Assembly: GCA_027579435.1 (NCBI GenBank)
Contig: JANBPK010001270.1
Coordinates: 1 to 38,078, forward strand
DNA length: 38,078 bases
Direction of reading: 5' to 3'
Origin: Candolleomyces eurysporus
Taxonomy: Eukaryota; Basidiomycota; Agaricomycetes; Agaricales; Psathyrellaceae
Shown here: positions 21,106 through 32,598 of the stretch, in pieces
How the letters are laid out: the number at the start of each line of letters is the position of its first letter
Position numbering within the stretch: the stretch's first letter is position 1
The notes under the pieces: model-generated
Told to the model about the DNA's origin: nothing
Databases searched by the model: none
Seen by the model: the letters and a program-made list of their open reading frames with translations, nothing else
Translations under genes and position numbers: made by a program

Positions 21106-22433
21106 CTCATGGTACCAGACCTTCACAGATGATGCTATCAAGAGATCAACACTTTTCTGGAATGGCACTTCCACATGAAACTTTCATTTTTTTTGAGACT
21201 CAACTTCAATTCCCTATGGCAATTCCATTGGAATGGCCAAACAGCGCGCTTGCTTTGCAAGATTGCCTCTGCTTTGAGAGGGTCTGCTTTCTTAATCCTT
21301 ACTCTTAGCTGTCCATGTCATTGTTTTCCACTCCTCTCCTTCTCAAGCCAGTATACTATCTGATTGTATTTTCAATGCTTCATCAATCATGACTGTGTGC
21401 ACTCTGGGTCTGTCCAGCAAATGTGCTGGGTCATTTGGCAACCTCACCCACATGCTCGCTCACATGTTTCAGGCTTCAACAAGTGGAATTAAGCCTCACA
21501 GAAGGGACACAAGACAGAAGCACAAAGGTGATGCTTTTCAGGCCTCTGGCAAAGTGTGCATTGTTGATCTTTTGCATACTGCTTGGACTAACCTTTCTCA
21601 AGGACTCTGTATTGTAGGCACAGGCCATATCATTGTTCAACCACTTTGAGTTGCCATCGAGATGCCACTGTCATTCCCACTCTCCACAGCCTTCTGGTTG
21701 CTCTTTATGATTTTATGGATCTCTTCTACCATCCTCTCTCTTTCTTTTGGTCAATGTTTGATAGAAGTTGTTCATGATCAAGCTGACCAAGAGCAATCAG
21801 ATTTTTTGAGGGTCATTCACCTCTCAACATGGACAAAATAATGCTCGAGCTGTAATTTGACTCATCTATATCCATGCCATTCTAATGGACTGTTGTTACA
21901 TCTTCTAATGTAGGTGTTATTGTTCTCGTTGCTTGTGGCTACCATGCTCACATATCCTGCTCTATTTGGTAGCTTAGAGCAAACCTAAATTGCTGCGTTC
22001 AATCATTTTCTCTGGCCCATCTCTTTGAAGGTTAGGTCCTAAGTTTGTATCTCATTGTAAAAAGCTTTAACTGTGGCTTGGCGATCAATGTTAATGACTT
22101 TGACTTACTAATGTATACTCTATTTGTGGGCATTCTAAACACATGGGAGACATACCTGTCTTTGAGCTTCTGTTTTATCAGCTGGTCACTGCCAACATCC
22201 ATTCTGCCTTCTCTGGTTGATATTTAACAAAAAGGAAACCTGACCCTCTCTCTACTACTTTACTATTAATGCATCTGTATATTTCATTCCTTCACTGACA
22301 AATATACACGCTATTCATTGTCATCATTGGAACCATTTGGTTTTTTATTCTTTTCCTCAAAGCCCTTTCCAAACATTAGTATTGTGCAAGAATCAAACCA
22401 ATCAATAATCTACCACTCATTTCTTGTGCTGAC
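21106..22433 (+). repeat. 1.3 kb repeat, right copy (inverted relative to 8599-9900)
   Basis: Aligns with the reverse complement of 8599-9900 over its full length, ending at TTCTTGTGCTGAC (22433). Where the copies differ, the right one usually has T or A where the left has C or G (for example TGTTCATGATC against CGTTCATGACC), so it seems more decayed by transitions. An open frame (21389-21649) contains GNLTHMLAHMFQASTSGIKP, as in the left copy. Confidence 0.75.
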
Positions 22434-22683
22434 CTTTCCTACCATTGCAGTGATATTATAGATGTCTATAACAAAGGGCTGTAAAGTCTTTTTATACTTG
22501 GCCAAAGAAAACTATGTATCTGCTCTCTTTGTTCCGCAAAGTGTAACCACACCCAACAAAGTGTCCTTTCTAGCATATTGGTGAAACTGGGGCTTGTTGG
22601 GGACGATGCAAACCAGGATCATGTCAAGCCAACCATAATCAATTACTCTGACAGTATTCCTATTCTAATCTTTATATTAATTT
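22434..22683. other. no feature seen
   Basis: AT-rich sequence between the repeat and the transposase relic. I looked for CACTA-type terminal repeats belonging to the relic on its right and found none. Confidence 0.3.
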
Positions 22684-25137
22684 TTATACTAGACAATTCA
22701 ATGAGTTTTGCAATACACACAGGCAAGAAAGTTTACATACTTTTATAAAAGATAAGTTACATTCTGTGTTGTTGTGCTTTTTATTTCGCTCCATTTGAAT
22801 GGTAACCCAAAGTCTTTCAATCTGCATTTTCCTCCAAACAGACATCACCCTTGGAAGTAATTGTTTGAGTGCAGTCTGTCTAGCCTCTATGACAGTATGC
22901 CAGTAATAGGCCACTATGTTGCAGCAAATCAGAGTCCAATTGGAAGGTTTCTTATAATGATGAAACCATAATGTGCCTTTGACCTGATTGCACAAATATC
23001 AGACACTCACACCAACTTAGCAAAGTTCAATACTCACAATTGTCATACTGTCTTTTGTTTTGGATAAAATCATTACCATCACTGATAGTGATAATCAAGC
23101 ATGGGTTTAGAGAGCTCTTCTTTTAAATTGTATCAATATGCAAGCTGGTTGTGCCAAGATAGATGTAATGCTTGTTTGGCGAGATTAGCCTAAAGGTAGC
23201 TCTTTGATTGAAGGGCTCTTTTCAGAGAACCACAGAAATGTTCTATAAAAGAACATCCACGTTGTCCAGCTAGGCCTGCAGTTTTGTACATATATCATCT
23301 ACAACATGCAAAAAGCCATGAATGGTAAAGACACAAGCTGACAAGCGAGACTCCAAGTATTGATAGTAATATCTGGATTTGGTATAAAATAGTGTTAGTC
23401 GCAGAATCTCAAAATAAAAGAATAAATTTATCTACCGCTTATAGGTTTGAACCTATTCTATGATGTTCTTCTCCAGGCAATCAAGTTTAGCCAATTATAA
23501 TTGAATATTTAAGGGTTGTCTTCATGATATCCACCAGTGTGCATATATGGGTATAGTACTTTTTCTTCTTGAAACATCCATGAAGAAAGATAAAAGCCAG
23601 ATAAATGAACCAAAAGCACCAGGATTCCATGGTAAAGCTGCTTCGATCTGCAGCAATATTCTTAAGAGAATGGACAAAGCTGGAAGGAATTTTAGGAATG
23701 GTGGCTCCAGTTTTTTCCCCAATCTTCTCCCAAATGTGCAGCTCAATCTCATAGTCCTCCATCCCAGTATCAAGTTCTTTATAAAATCCAGTCCAGAATA
23801 AAACAAGATTCTGGACTATATTCTCCAAGAGCAAATGCATCCAAAAAGTACACCTTTTCTTCCCCTGCAAAATCATGAACACCTTTCAAAAAGCACAACC
23901 AGCATGGAGAATAAACATTATGGCCCTTGTTTCCTAAGGCTTTCTTTGCTGCCAGAATATAATCTAGCTCAAAAAGCTGATAGCCACAAAGGCAAAATGC
24001 TTCTTGAGCATAGACATCCCATGATGGTATGCCAGCTGTTGCCAGGCGCACAAGTTCCTCTTCAAAGGGCGCCCACAAAGAGGCCATGTCTTTTGGCAGT
24101 TGGGGCCTAGGAATCACTCTGGCACAGAGTAAGTGCTTTGAATGTGTTCTGGTGTTCAGTGGAAGATTATAGTTCTGAAGGAAGATAGGTGTAGCTGATG
24201 GCCCAGAATGTCAACAATGGAAGAGGAGAAAGCTGTCTGTGCAAACTGCAAGCACTACATCCTTTGGATCTTCAAAATATTGATGGGCCTGCTCAGTGTC
24301 ATCAACTTTGACTCTGTGTCAGCACAATTTCTGACAGAAGGCGCCATCAAAAACATTTTTTATCAGATTGGGTCCTGTAGCTTCAAAGTTTGCTCTATAT
24401 TGCATTGTGGATGCTGTTTTTTTGCATTCATAGAGGCCTTGCAGCTGGGGAATAATGGGGATGTAACAGAAAGCTGATCTGCCTTGACCATGAATGTTGA
24501 ATCAATCTTTGCCACATTTGGGGCAGGTTTCTAGAGCCTCATAGTCCTGGATAAAAGCAACGCAAGAGTTGATACAACAGTTGTAGAACTATGGTTCTAC
24601 TCTGGAAAGCTTTGAGATGCAGTGGAGCATTGCCCATTCCAAAGTGATCTTGAGCTTATGTCTGAAAGCATGCTGCATAAAGTTGAAGAACACACAAGGC
24701 ATATTGGCCAAAAGATAAAGCTAGAACACTTGGATATTGTTACATTGTTCTTCTGAGAGCTGGTGCTTTATGGCAAAGAAATGGGTTGTTAGTTAAACTA
24801 AAGAGAAAAAAAAAGATAACAGCTAACTGTAATAAAAAAACTCAGAATCATCCTGGGCCTTGAAATCCAATTTAGAATCTGAGTTTGATTCTGCTGCAAG
24901 TGAGCTTTCAACCTCAAGAATCAAACATTTGTCTTTGATAAATTTATAGAGGTTGGTTTGGTCTGGATCTTGCACTGTGTCAGTAGGATCATGGGTAGTA
25001 TCCTCCTTATAAAAATCACTCAGTTGCAATTCCAACAGATTGTCAGAGCTGAGCATGGAGTCCGAGCTTGTTGCATCCATTCTATTACAATAACTGGGAA
25101 TCATTGAGATGAAGTAAAAGAAAGATACAACCAACAT
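22684..25137 (-). pseudogene. Tnp2/CACTA-like transposase relic
   Basis: Minus-strand blocks in the expected order. An acidic start may be 25137-24823. Then FFAIKHQLSEEQCNN and YNCCINSCVAFIQDYEALE with ETCPKCGKD (about 24777-24500); SFCYIPIIPQLQGLYEC and MQYRANFEATGPN, then a TGA; PIFLQNYNLPLNTRTHSK; then the open frame 24117-23779 with VIPRPQLPKDMASLW and LGNKGHNVYSPCWLC. Next come frame 23882-23487 with TFWMHLLLENIVQNLV and NIAADRSSFTMESWCFWF, then RLSACVFTIHGFLHV, FIEHFCGSLKRALQSKSY and CNIVAYYWHTVIEARQ (frame 22995-22684). This series matches my memory of agaricomycete Tnp2-like transposases. At least four stops and several frame changes make it dead. No terminal repeats were found. Confidence 0.65.
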
Positions 25138-25880
25138 TTCAATATCTCCTGGTGCATTCTTATTGGCTTTTGAGGAAATAGACTCTGAATCTTCTACAAG
25201 AGTATGATCTTTGACCTTCTGGTAATGGCATTGGCATTGCCAAAGAAAAATAGTCTTGTGGCAATGAGGTGTGCATCAACATTGTTTTTTTTTTGTCCTT
25301 TTTCTCCCTTTTGTTAAACAAGAGAACCATGGTTGTATATTGGAAGCATTTGGGCAGAGCTAGAGTGTGCAAGATTAAGTTTGAATTCATTGAACTGTGC
25401 ACACAATAAGTCTGGCTAAGATCATGTGATTATTTGAAGACCAAGCATGCCTTTCATATGGCTCTACTCTGAACCATGTTCCTCATTGTACCATTGGCCC
25501 NAAAAAATAAATTCAAAGACTAGAAAAAGTAAGCATTTTCTTATTAGGTCTCAGTCTTGTTAACTGGAGGCTGTTTAGCATCCAAAAGATCTGTTATACC
25601 ATATGCTTAGACTTGGATATTTGACCATGCTACTGGTCTTGACCCAACCATTCACATCTCATGACAGTCCAATTGAAAGCTGGAGGCTATATTCAACAAG
25701 GTGGGATTTTGCTGATGATTGCTCTGGTATACCATGACTCTGATACATCTCCCTAGATCATATCAAATCCCCTTGTCCTCAAGCTTTGCCCACATATGAA
25801 CTGGTACTATAAAAAGTGGGTTCTTTGCCAAATCATTGGCCAGTGTTTGGACAATCAATCTTCCAAGCATACAAAAGACA
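25138..25880. other. no gene seen
   Basis: Nothing is recognised on either strand. The N at 25501 adjoins an A run. Possible open frames (for example minus 25402-25160) lack motifs. Confidence 0.3.
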
Positions 25881-26290
25881 AAAAGAGGCTGGAATCTTTG
25901 GAAGAGGTAAGGTCTCTGAATATATGCACATATATCTGACATAGCAACACTAACTATCATTTCTCTTATAGGAGAGAGATGCTGATAATGAAGATGAAGA
26001 TGGCGACAGTGAGAAAGAGGAAGAAGCTGGTGGCAAAGACAACCAGATGGAAGAGGAAAATGAAGAATCTCAGCATGCAGTGTGGGATGATGATGAAGAT
26101 GGAGAAAAAGATAAGGCACCTGTCAGAAAGTGTAAGGCTGCAGTAAGTAGCATCCAAGATATTACCCAACTACTTTATTTTGACAGTGGCTTATTCTTAG
26201 TAAATTGTGAGCTCAAGCTCTGAAGATTCTGACAAGGAGCCAGTACTGCCTTCTCCATCTAAAAAAAATCAAGAAAGTGTGTACTATCTA
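25881..26290 (+). pseudogene. spliced acidic protein fragment (relic), unknown family
   Basis: An exon ends at 25906 (RLESLEE) with a GTAAGG donor. A 65 bp intron (25907-25971, ending TTATAG) leads in phase to an exon at 25972-26142 that starts ERDADNEDEDGD, continues very acidic, and ends DKAPVRKCKAA at a GTAAGT donor. The natural acceptor TTCTTAG (26194-26200) opens on a TAA codon and only then continues VSSSSEDSDKEPVLPSPSKK, so the copy appears dead. Splice signals and reading phase support a former gene. It is probably transposon-associated, but the family is not identified. Confidence 0.4.
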
Positions 26291-26830
26291 GTGCATTTGA
26301 GTCACAGCTCCTTGCTATACGACAAGGCTTTAACAGATCTGGGAGTTAAAGGACACACCTAGCGTCATATAATTAATACTGGTAGTGTTTCTGCACAAAA
26401 ATATACGCACCTTTTTCAAAGCATACAAGAGTCAAAGGTACACATTCTGCACCAGCGGTGACAGATTACTAAAATGGCACCAGTTGTAGCAAGTGGATGA
26501 GGTCCTCAGATTCAATCTGACTTAGTTGAGTAAAAGGCTCAGCCATGATTATGTTACAACCAGCTGAATAGAGAGAGCCGCAGTGATGTTGAGTAGTTGT
26601 TGTTGAGTTGTGAGCAGAGAAGTGTGTCAAGCTTAGGATAGATCAAGTGCTTGTGGCACATGAATGTCATGGACGCATTTGGCACCACATCACAGTTGTG
26701 CCAGATGTGTCACAATGAGTAGACTGAGACTCTACTATAAGTCTTTGCCTCATGGGAGAGGATCATTAGGTGATTGTTTGGGTGTGAACTGAGATTAGAG
26801 TTTACCCCAAAATGTCACAGGTCTTGCAGG
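26291..26830. other. no gene seen
   Basis: No convincing coding or RNA feature on either strand. Confidence 0.3.
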
Positions 26831-26925
26831 AGTCTGTTGAGCCCTTTATTACACGCTCTGCAAGTCGGTTGAGCTTTTGATACACACCCTGTGAGTTGGT
26901 TGAGCCCTTGATTGCTACACTCTTG
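26831..26925 (+). repeat. three imperfect 31-32 bp tandem units
   Basis: Units start AGTCTGTTGAGCCC (26831), AGTCGGTTGAGCTT (26863) and AGTTGGTTGAGCCC (26894). Each continues with a TTGAT/TTATT.ACAC.C block. They are roughly three quarters identical. No function is inferred. Confidence 0.6.
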
Positions 26926-27661
26926 ACCTCTACCTTAATTTGCAAGCCTTAGCCCTCTAGAAGTCCCATATCCAGCACCAGCTATATCTAAAACTCCTAC
27001 TTTTCCCTTCTCTCTGCCATTGTCCCTGACCATAGTCTGGCAATAGTGCCTTCGCTAGAGGAAGCCTTACAAAACATAAAAAACTAAGACTCTTGAAAAT
27101 TAGCATGTATAGCAGAGAGTTTTAGAGACAGAGTATAGAAGTCAGGACGATAATAGAGGAGAACAGTGAAAGAAAGAAAAAAAGTGAGACATTGAAATAA
27201 GATCCAGAACACATGCTATTAAGCAAAAGATCATGTGATTGTAATTGTTGTGGATTCCTATGTAACAGTAGAACAGCATTACAGCTGGTTCCAGTCCAGA
27301 TATCCTCTGCCTTTCCTCTTCTTTGCTGGTTAACAAGTTTTTTCTCTCACCATATAATCCCATATACTGTCAGACACATCTGTCAAACTCAAACTCACAA
27401 TACCCTTAGGATACAATAATCTTATATTTAATCTAGTCGCCAGTTCTGCTGGATGGCAGTAATTCACGTCAATAGGGCTACAAGGGATCTTTCATATAGG
27501 CAACCAGCAGCCCACTTGAATGTCAAGAGGGGGGTTTTTGCTTAAGGATTACCTGCTGCAGATGTTGATAAGCCAGAAGTTGAGCCAGAACTTTGGCCAG
27601 TCAGGCATTGTTAAAGTATTCACAAGACAATGTAGTTTTAGAAAGTAATCTCTGGGTCACA
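26926..27661. other. no gene seen
   Basis: A gene-free stretch with no recognisable repeat. Confidence 0.3.
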
Positions 27662-28363
27662 TCATAGCATGATTGCAAGAAATGGAGCCAAGTAGGGTGG
27701 ACGCATTATCATGGCCATCCCCAAAAAGTCATTGATTGTCAAATTCACTGCAGCAGTGCAGTGGTGAGTGGATGCAGATGCCCAGCTATACTGGGGGCCC
27801 TGTGTGCTCTGGCTGTCTGTTCCAGGGCCTGAGTATGATGGGTTTGGAGGAGTGGCTGGAGAACNAAAAAACATATCAGACATACTGCAAATACTTGTCA
27901 CTATCAGCCTAAGGAGGCTCCCCTATATACTGCAATGTGGGCCCCTGTCCAGTGGTCATGTTTGATGTGGGTAGATCCAGTGGTAGCTCATGAGCATGGT
28001 GCACCTCCTTGAATGTAGAGACCCAGTACATATAGCGCTGCTGGATCTTGAGTTTGAGGCAGCCCTGTGTTGCCACCAGCTCTATATATACTGCAAATTC
28101 ATCTTTGATTTCTTTTTGCATCAAGAATATCTTGTCCTCCAGCATGGGAACTGGTACTCATCAGAATGAGAGCTCAAGGGCAATGATAAATCATACATAC
28201 CCATCTTTTTAAGACTTTTGATATAATCACTTCTTTTTGCCCTAAATTTAGTCTGAGCTTTGGCATTTTTCATTTTTCTTGAGGCGCTAGCAGCTGCTTC
28301 AGCTACAGGATCAAGCGGGTTACTTGTGGTCTTGTATGGTCTCAATGTTTGTGAAGCTGGCAT
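27662..28363 (-). pseudogene. bZIP-like transcription factor fragment, two or more exons
   Basis: The minus-strand ATG at 28363 opens exon 1 (28363-28201). It contains ASRKMKNAKAQTKFRAKRSD and then YIKSLKKM. NAKAQTKFR fits the Asn-x7-Arg DNA-contact signature of bZIP basic regions, and YIKSLKK resembles their junction with the zipper. A 50 bp intron (28200-28151, GTATGT..ACCAG) joins in phase to VPMLEDKIFLMQKEIKDEF, a plausible short coiled coil, then YMYWVSTFKEVHHAHELPLD up to a TAG near 27909. A further frame (27901-27662) is Pro/Ser-rich with SPATPPNPSYSGPGTDS and holds an N at 27865, so the end is uncertain. Agaricomycetes carry many divergent bZIP genes. Whether this one is alive cannot be judged; the short zipper and broken end suggest a relic. 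Confidence 0.45.
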
Positions 28364-29014
28364 GGTTATGGCAAGTGAAAGAGAGGAATCTGACTGTCAA
28401 GAAATAGCCTTGGAACTGATGTAATCCAATAATATGGCTTTATCTCACTTTTTCATGGGGTTCATACAACTGAGTTATTCATCAAAAAAAAGGTAAAATT
28501 AATGGGCTTATGAAGTCCACCTTAATACAAGCATTCACTGGTGTAGCCAGTGATCACCACCTGCACTGATTCCAACATATTCTTTACCTTCCGCACCTTT
28601 TCCCAGTTTCCGTTGGCAAATGCAAAATCCAAGTTTGATTTGCATCAATACACTTGCCCAAAAACCTCATGTGCAATGGCCTTTAGCTCAACAAATTCTT
28701 CATACTCATTGTGTTAGTTGGCCCATCTGACGTCTGTCTCTGCACACAAAACTTCAACCAGGGTTGGCAGGTGCCATGTGGAACTATTTGCCACTCAGAG
28801 TGCAGGAAAAACAGGCAGACAAAAAGGTAGCAGGCTTTTGGTGGAACACTTCAGTGTCAGTGCCCCCATCATGGCATAGAGGCATGGACTACTTCCTGGC
28901 TGAAACTGTTTGCAAATGGCGCTTTCTAGGTACTGCCGCAACAGGTTGTGTGCTCATTACTCACTTGATCATTGATGATTGAGAATGTCATAGTTTATTC
29001 CTGAACAGATGTAT
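28364..29014 (-). pseudogene. possible hAT transposase scrap (28525-28755) in otherwise empty DNA
   Basis: Reading minus from about 28755: VEVLCAETDVRWAN, stop, HNEYEEFVELKAIAHEVFG, stop, then FANGNWEKVRKVKNMLESVQ. The DVRW..(M)..F.ELK.I spacing followed by a W-containing helical stretch is loosely like the RNase-H core of hAT transposases. Several stops are present. No target-site or terminal repeats were found. The rest of the interval shows nothing. Confidence 0.25.
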
Positions 29015-29395
29015 TGTTGAAAGTATGTGACCAGTTTGACTCACCTCTTATTTCGCTTTGCTTGTTTTCATCTTTTGCCTCATCTTATCTCATCTTATCG
29101 GTCTCTCTATTCCCTTATCTTTGCTTTTGTCTCATCTTTTGACTTCTTATCATTCTGGACTCTTTTCCATGTTCTTGGCAATTTGCTCCTATGCTAAAAA
29201 CATGTTCCCAATTGCTTCCACTTAGTTACGTTACTCCGAGGTTTTGGCTATTTCCTTCTAATATTCCAGTTTTCTGTTATTCAGGTCCGTGTGATTGTTG
29301 ATTTAGGTTATATATATGGCCATGTATCATCCTGGAATCCTCCAGATCAGTTCCCTGACTGTTGGACTCCAGTTGACTGCCTTGCTGTTCAAACA
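29015..29395 (+). repeat. 5' LTR of copia copy B
   Basis: Starts TGTTGAAAGTATGTG and ends GCTGTTCAAACA, with TATATATA near 29311-29320. It is the reverse complement relative of the copia-2 LTRs but visibly more diverged, so copy B is older. It is followed directly by the primer-binding site. Confidence 0.9.
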
Positions 29396-29396
29396 A

Positions 29397-29411
29397 GTTA
29401 TGAGCCCTGCG
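29397..29411 (+). other. primer-binding site of copy B
   Basis: GTTATGAGCCCTGCG, 15 bases complementary to CGCAGGGCUCAUAAC in the anticodon arm of a fungal initiator tRNA-Met. This is the best-preserved example of this site in the window. Confidence 0.75.
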
Positions 29412-29664
29412 TTCTAACGATTTCCAACATCTCGTTTTTGCTGCTCTCGTCTACACCGCGCCCGCTACGCCCTCACCACGATTCGCGCGAACCCACCTAC
29501 TGGTTCCCTCGCAAATCGCCCATTTTCTCAAATGCTCCGTTCATTGCTTTCCAGCGTGTCTGTTGTTTGCTGTGTACGCCTGCGGCTACAGCACCGTTCC
29601 TTCCATGCCTGCACCCACCGCCTGTTTAGCTTGGCATCCATTGTATCCCATGAGGAGGCTCAGT

Positions 29665-30076
29665 TGTTTGAAAAGCAAGGCAGTCAACTGGAGTCCGACA
29701 GTCAGGAAACTGATCTGAATATTAGGGATAGACTACTCACCTGGAGTCCAACAGTCAGGGAACTGATCTAGGGGACTCCAGGACAATACAGGGCCATATA
29801 TATAACCTAAATCAACAATCACACGGACTGGAGTAATGGAAAACTGGAATATCGGAAGGAAATAGCTAAAACCTCGGAGTAACTAAGTGGAAGCAATTGG
29901 AAACATGTTCTGAGCATGGGAGCAATTGCCGAGAACGTGAATGATAAAAAGTCAAAGATGAGATAAAATCAAAGATAAGGGAATAGAGAGACTGATAAAA
30001 TGAGGCAAGAGGTAAAATAAGGAAAACAGGAAAAGCGAAATAAGGGGTGAGTCAAACTGGTCACATACTTTCAACA
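29665..30076 (-). mobile_element. solo LTR (412 bp) in the leader of copy B
   Basis: On plus it reads TGTTTGAAAAGCAAGG..ACATACTTTCAACA, the LTR of the copia-2 family in minus orientation. It is flanked by perfect 5 bp duplications TCAGT (29660-29664 and 30077-30081). It is about 40 bp longer than the copia-2 LTRs because the segment CTGGAGTCC.ACAGTCAGG.AACTGATCT is present twice (from about 29690 and from about 29742). Confidence 0.93.
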
Positions 30077-30328
30077 TCAGTATCACGATATCGTGCGTTT
30101 CACTCTTTGATTTTTCATCTCCTGAGTGCGCTCGTCGTCGTTTTTGCTGTTGAGCGCTCCCTTTCACTCCGACGCTTCTCCGCTTTCACCCATATCACCC
30201 CCGGAAAGCCTTCCGCGTTTTCCCCCACTTCCATCATCCCGCGCTTTCCCGTTCCCGCATTATTCCGCCTGTTTCGCCTCTCCGACGTCGCTCACCTACC
30301 CTACATATTCCTCCACTCCCGTGTTCTC

Positions 30329-32223
30329 ATGTCTTCTTCCTTGCCGTCATTTTTGAAGCTCAATGGGTTGAACTATGCGACCTGGGCTGGTGATATGAAG
30401 GCTTCGCTGAAGTCCCCTGCCAGTTGGCTCTGGCTCATGGTCGAGTCCGACCAAAAGGCCCTTATCAGCTTGTGCAGGGATGACCCGGTCACGATGTGGA
30501 TCACCCTGCATAGCACCTACCTCCAGAAGAAGGCCGGCAGTCGCCTCAATGCCTACGATGACCTGTTTTCTATTTGGAAGCAGGATGACGAGACTCTCCA
30601 GAGCCTTATCAATCAAGTTGATGACGCTGTGAAGCTGATTCAGGATCTCCGACCCACATCATGGACAAGGAGTTAGCATCTATGGTGCTGATCCGAGCGC
30701 TGCCCGAAGAGTACAACACCTTTGTCTCTTTGCTGCTGCTCCTTGATAAGCTCGACAAGAAGAGGGTCCAGGAAGCATTCATCACCGAGGAGATCCAGCG
30801 CCGTCGTTGTGCAGCTGACATCTTGTCCAGCGCCGCTGCTATGGCCGTCTCGGTTGCTCCGCTGAAGTGCGACTTCTGCGGTCACTCGGGCCACGCGATC
30901 GCGACATGCTACGCATACGGTAACGCTCAGAAGCGAGCGCAGGAGGACGCTGCCTCTCGAGCCTCAGGTCGTCGCAAGAAGCCTCAGCAGCAAGCCAAGC
31001 AAGCCCAGGACGCCTCTACCACTCCGACTGTGCCCTCTGGTGAAAAGGAGTTTGCTGGAAATGCAAGTACCTCTGTCTCGGATCCTGTAGATCCCTCTGC
31101 CTTTGTCCAATCCCATGCTGACTTCCGTTGGAATGCAGACTCAGGCTGCACTTCTCATATGACCGCTCATCGACACTGGATACGAGGTTATCGACCATAC
31201 CGTACTCCAGTGGAGCTGGCTGATGGGAGTGTGATCTTTTCTGTCGGGATTGGCTCTGTGGTCTTTGACCCAGTGATAGATGGCAAGGGGACTCAGTCAA
31301 TCGAGATGGGACAAGTTTTGCATGTACCACAGCTCCAAAGTAACCTTTTATCTTGCCTGTACCTCACTCGCTGCTCTGGTTTCAAAATCATCATTGATTC
31401 CACCTTTATGCACTTCATGCGGGATGAGAAACTCCGTTTCCGGGCTCGAATTACCCCTTCCAACGCTGCTTACATCGACGCTACCACTCTCCCTGCTCCG
31501 GAATCTGCTCACCTTGTTTCGACTCGCCCACTCGACTTGCAGCTCTGGCATGAACACCTTTGTCACCACAACACGGCGGACATCCAGAAGCTCGTTTCCG
31601 GCGAAATGGCGACTGGCATCACTCGTTGTCTACAAAGCGTGATCCGATCTGCGAGCCATGTCTCGCAGGTAAGATGCATTCTGCTCCCTTCCCTTCTACC
31701 GGCCATTGTGCTGCCGCTCCTCTCGATCTCATTCACTCCGACGTCTCTGGCCCTTTCAAAGGTCCGTGTCGACTCCAGAAGGTTACCACTATTGGGTCAC
31801 CTTCATTGACAACCACACTCGCTTCCGAGTAGTCATGCTGCTCAAGAGGGAGAGTGGAGTCTTTGCTGCTTTCAAATTGTTCAAAGCACTTGCTGAGAAC
31901 CAGCTGGGCAGGTCAATCAAGGCGTTGCACGATGACAAGGGTGGCGAGTACATGTCCAATGAGTTCAACACTTTCTGTGACTCTAATGGCATTGTACGGC
32001 GTCATACAACACGCAATTGCCCACAGCAGAACGGCGACACAGAGCAAGCTAATAGGACAATAAACAACTATGCTGGCCCAGTCTAAGTTGCCTATGCGCT
32101 TCTGTCTTGCCGCTCAAGTGAAGATCTGGAACTGCCTACCTCGTCACTCGCCGGGAAGACTCCCTAGGAGGCATGGTATGGTCAGAAGCCTGATCTGAGC
32201 CGAGTCTTTGGCTGTCAAGCATA
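30329..32223 (+). pseudogene. copy B gag-pol, decayed and truncated
   Basis: Starts MSSSLPSFLKLNGLNYATW (ATG 30329). Compared with copia-2 it lacks about 35 codons after MKASLKS (in frame), 16 bases at about 30660 (frame lost between DLRPTS and MDKELAS), 4 bases near 31630 and 11 bases near 32060, and has a changed junction near 31760. Still recognisable: zinc knuckle CDFCGHSGHAIATC, protease DSGCTSHM, integrase zinc region with intact CEPC (in ICEPCLAGK), HSDVSGP, a DDKGGEYM block and QQNGDTEQANRT, where copia-2 has DAERANRT. Not functional. Confidence 0.9.
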
Positions 32224-32598
32224 TGTTTGAACAGCAAGGCAGTCAACTGGAGTCCGACAGTCAGGGAACTGATCTGGGGGACTCCAGGACGATACAGGGC
32301 TATATATATAACCTAAAACAATAATCACATGGACCGGAATAATGGAAAACCGGAATATCGGAAGGAAATAGCTAAAACCTCGGAGTAACTAAGTGGAAGC
32401 AATTGAGAACATGTTCTGGGCATGGGAGCAATTGCCGAGAACATGGAAAAGAGTCCGGAATGATAAGAAGTCAAAGATGAGATAAAACCAAAGATAAGGG
32501 AATAAAGAGACCGATAAGATGAAGCAAGAGATAATAAGATAAGGAAAACAAGAAAAGCGAAATAAGAGGTGAGTCAAACTGGTCACATACTTTCAACA
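32224..32598 (-). repeat. copia-2 3' LTR
   Basis: 375 bp. In coding direction TGTTGAAAGTATGTGACC..CTTGCTGTTCAAACA, with a TATATATATA run near 32303-32313. It differs from the 5' LTR at AAATAGCT/AAATGGCT, AATAAAGAG/AATAGAGAG, ATGAAGC/ATGAGGC and around GAGATAATAAG/GAGACAAG. Confidence 0.93.

Larger units (their letters stand above)
29015..32223 (+). mobile_element. copia copy B (same family as copia-2), truncated and nested
   Basis: A plus-strand copia element with a 5' LTR (29015-29395), primer site, GC-rich leader, gag, protease and integrase. It is interrupted by a solo LTR at 29665-30076 and cut off at 32223, in the integrase C-terminal GC(Q/R)AY block, where copia-2's LTR begins. RT, RNase H and the 3' LTR are absent from the window. 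The sequence is closely related to copia-2 in inverted orientation, so 30082-32223 and about 34830-37235 form a long inverted repeat. Confidence 0.9.
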
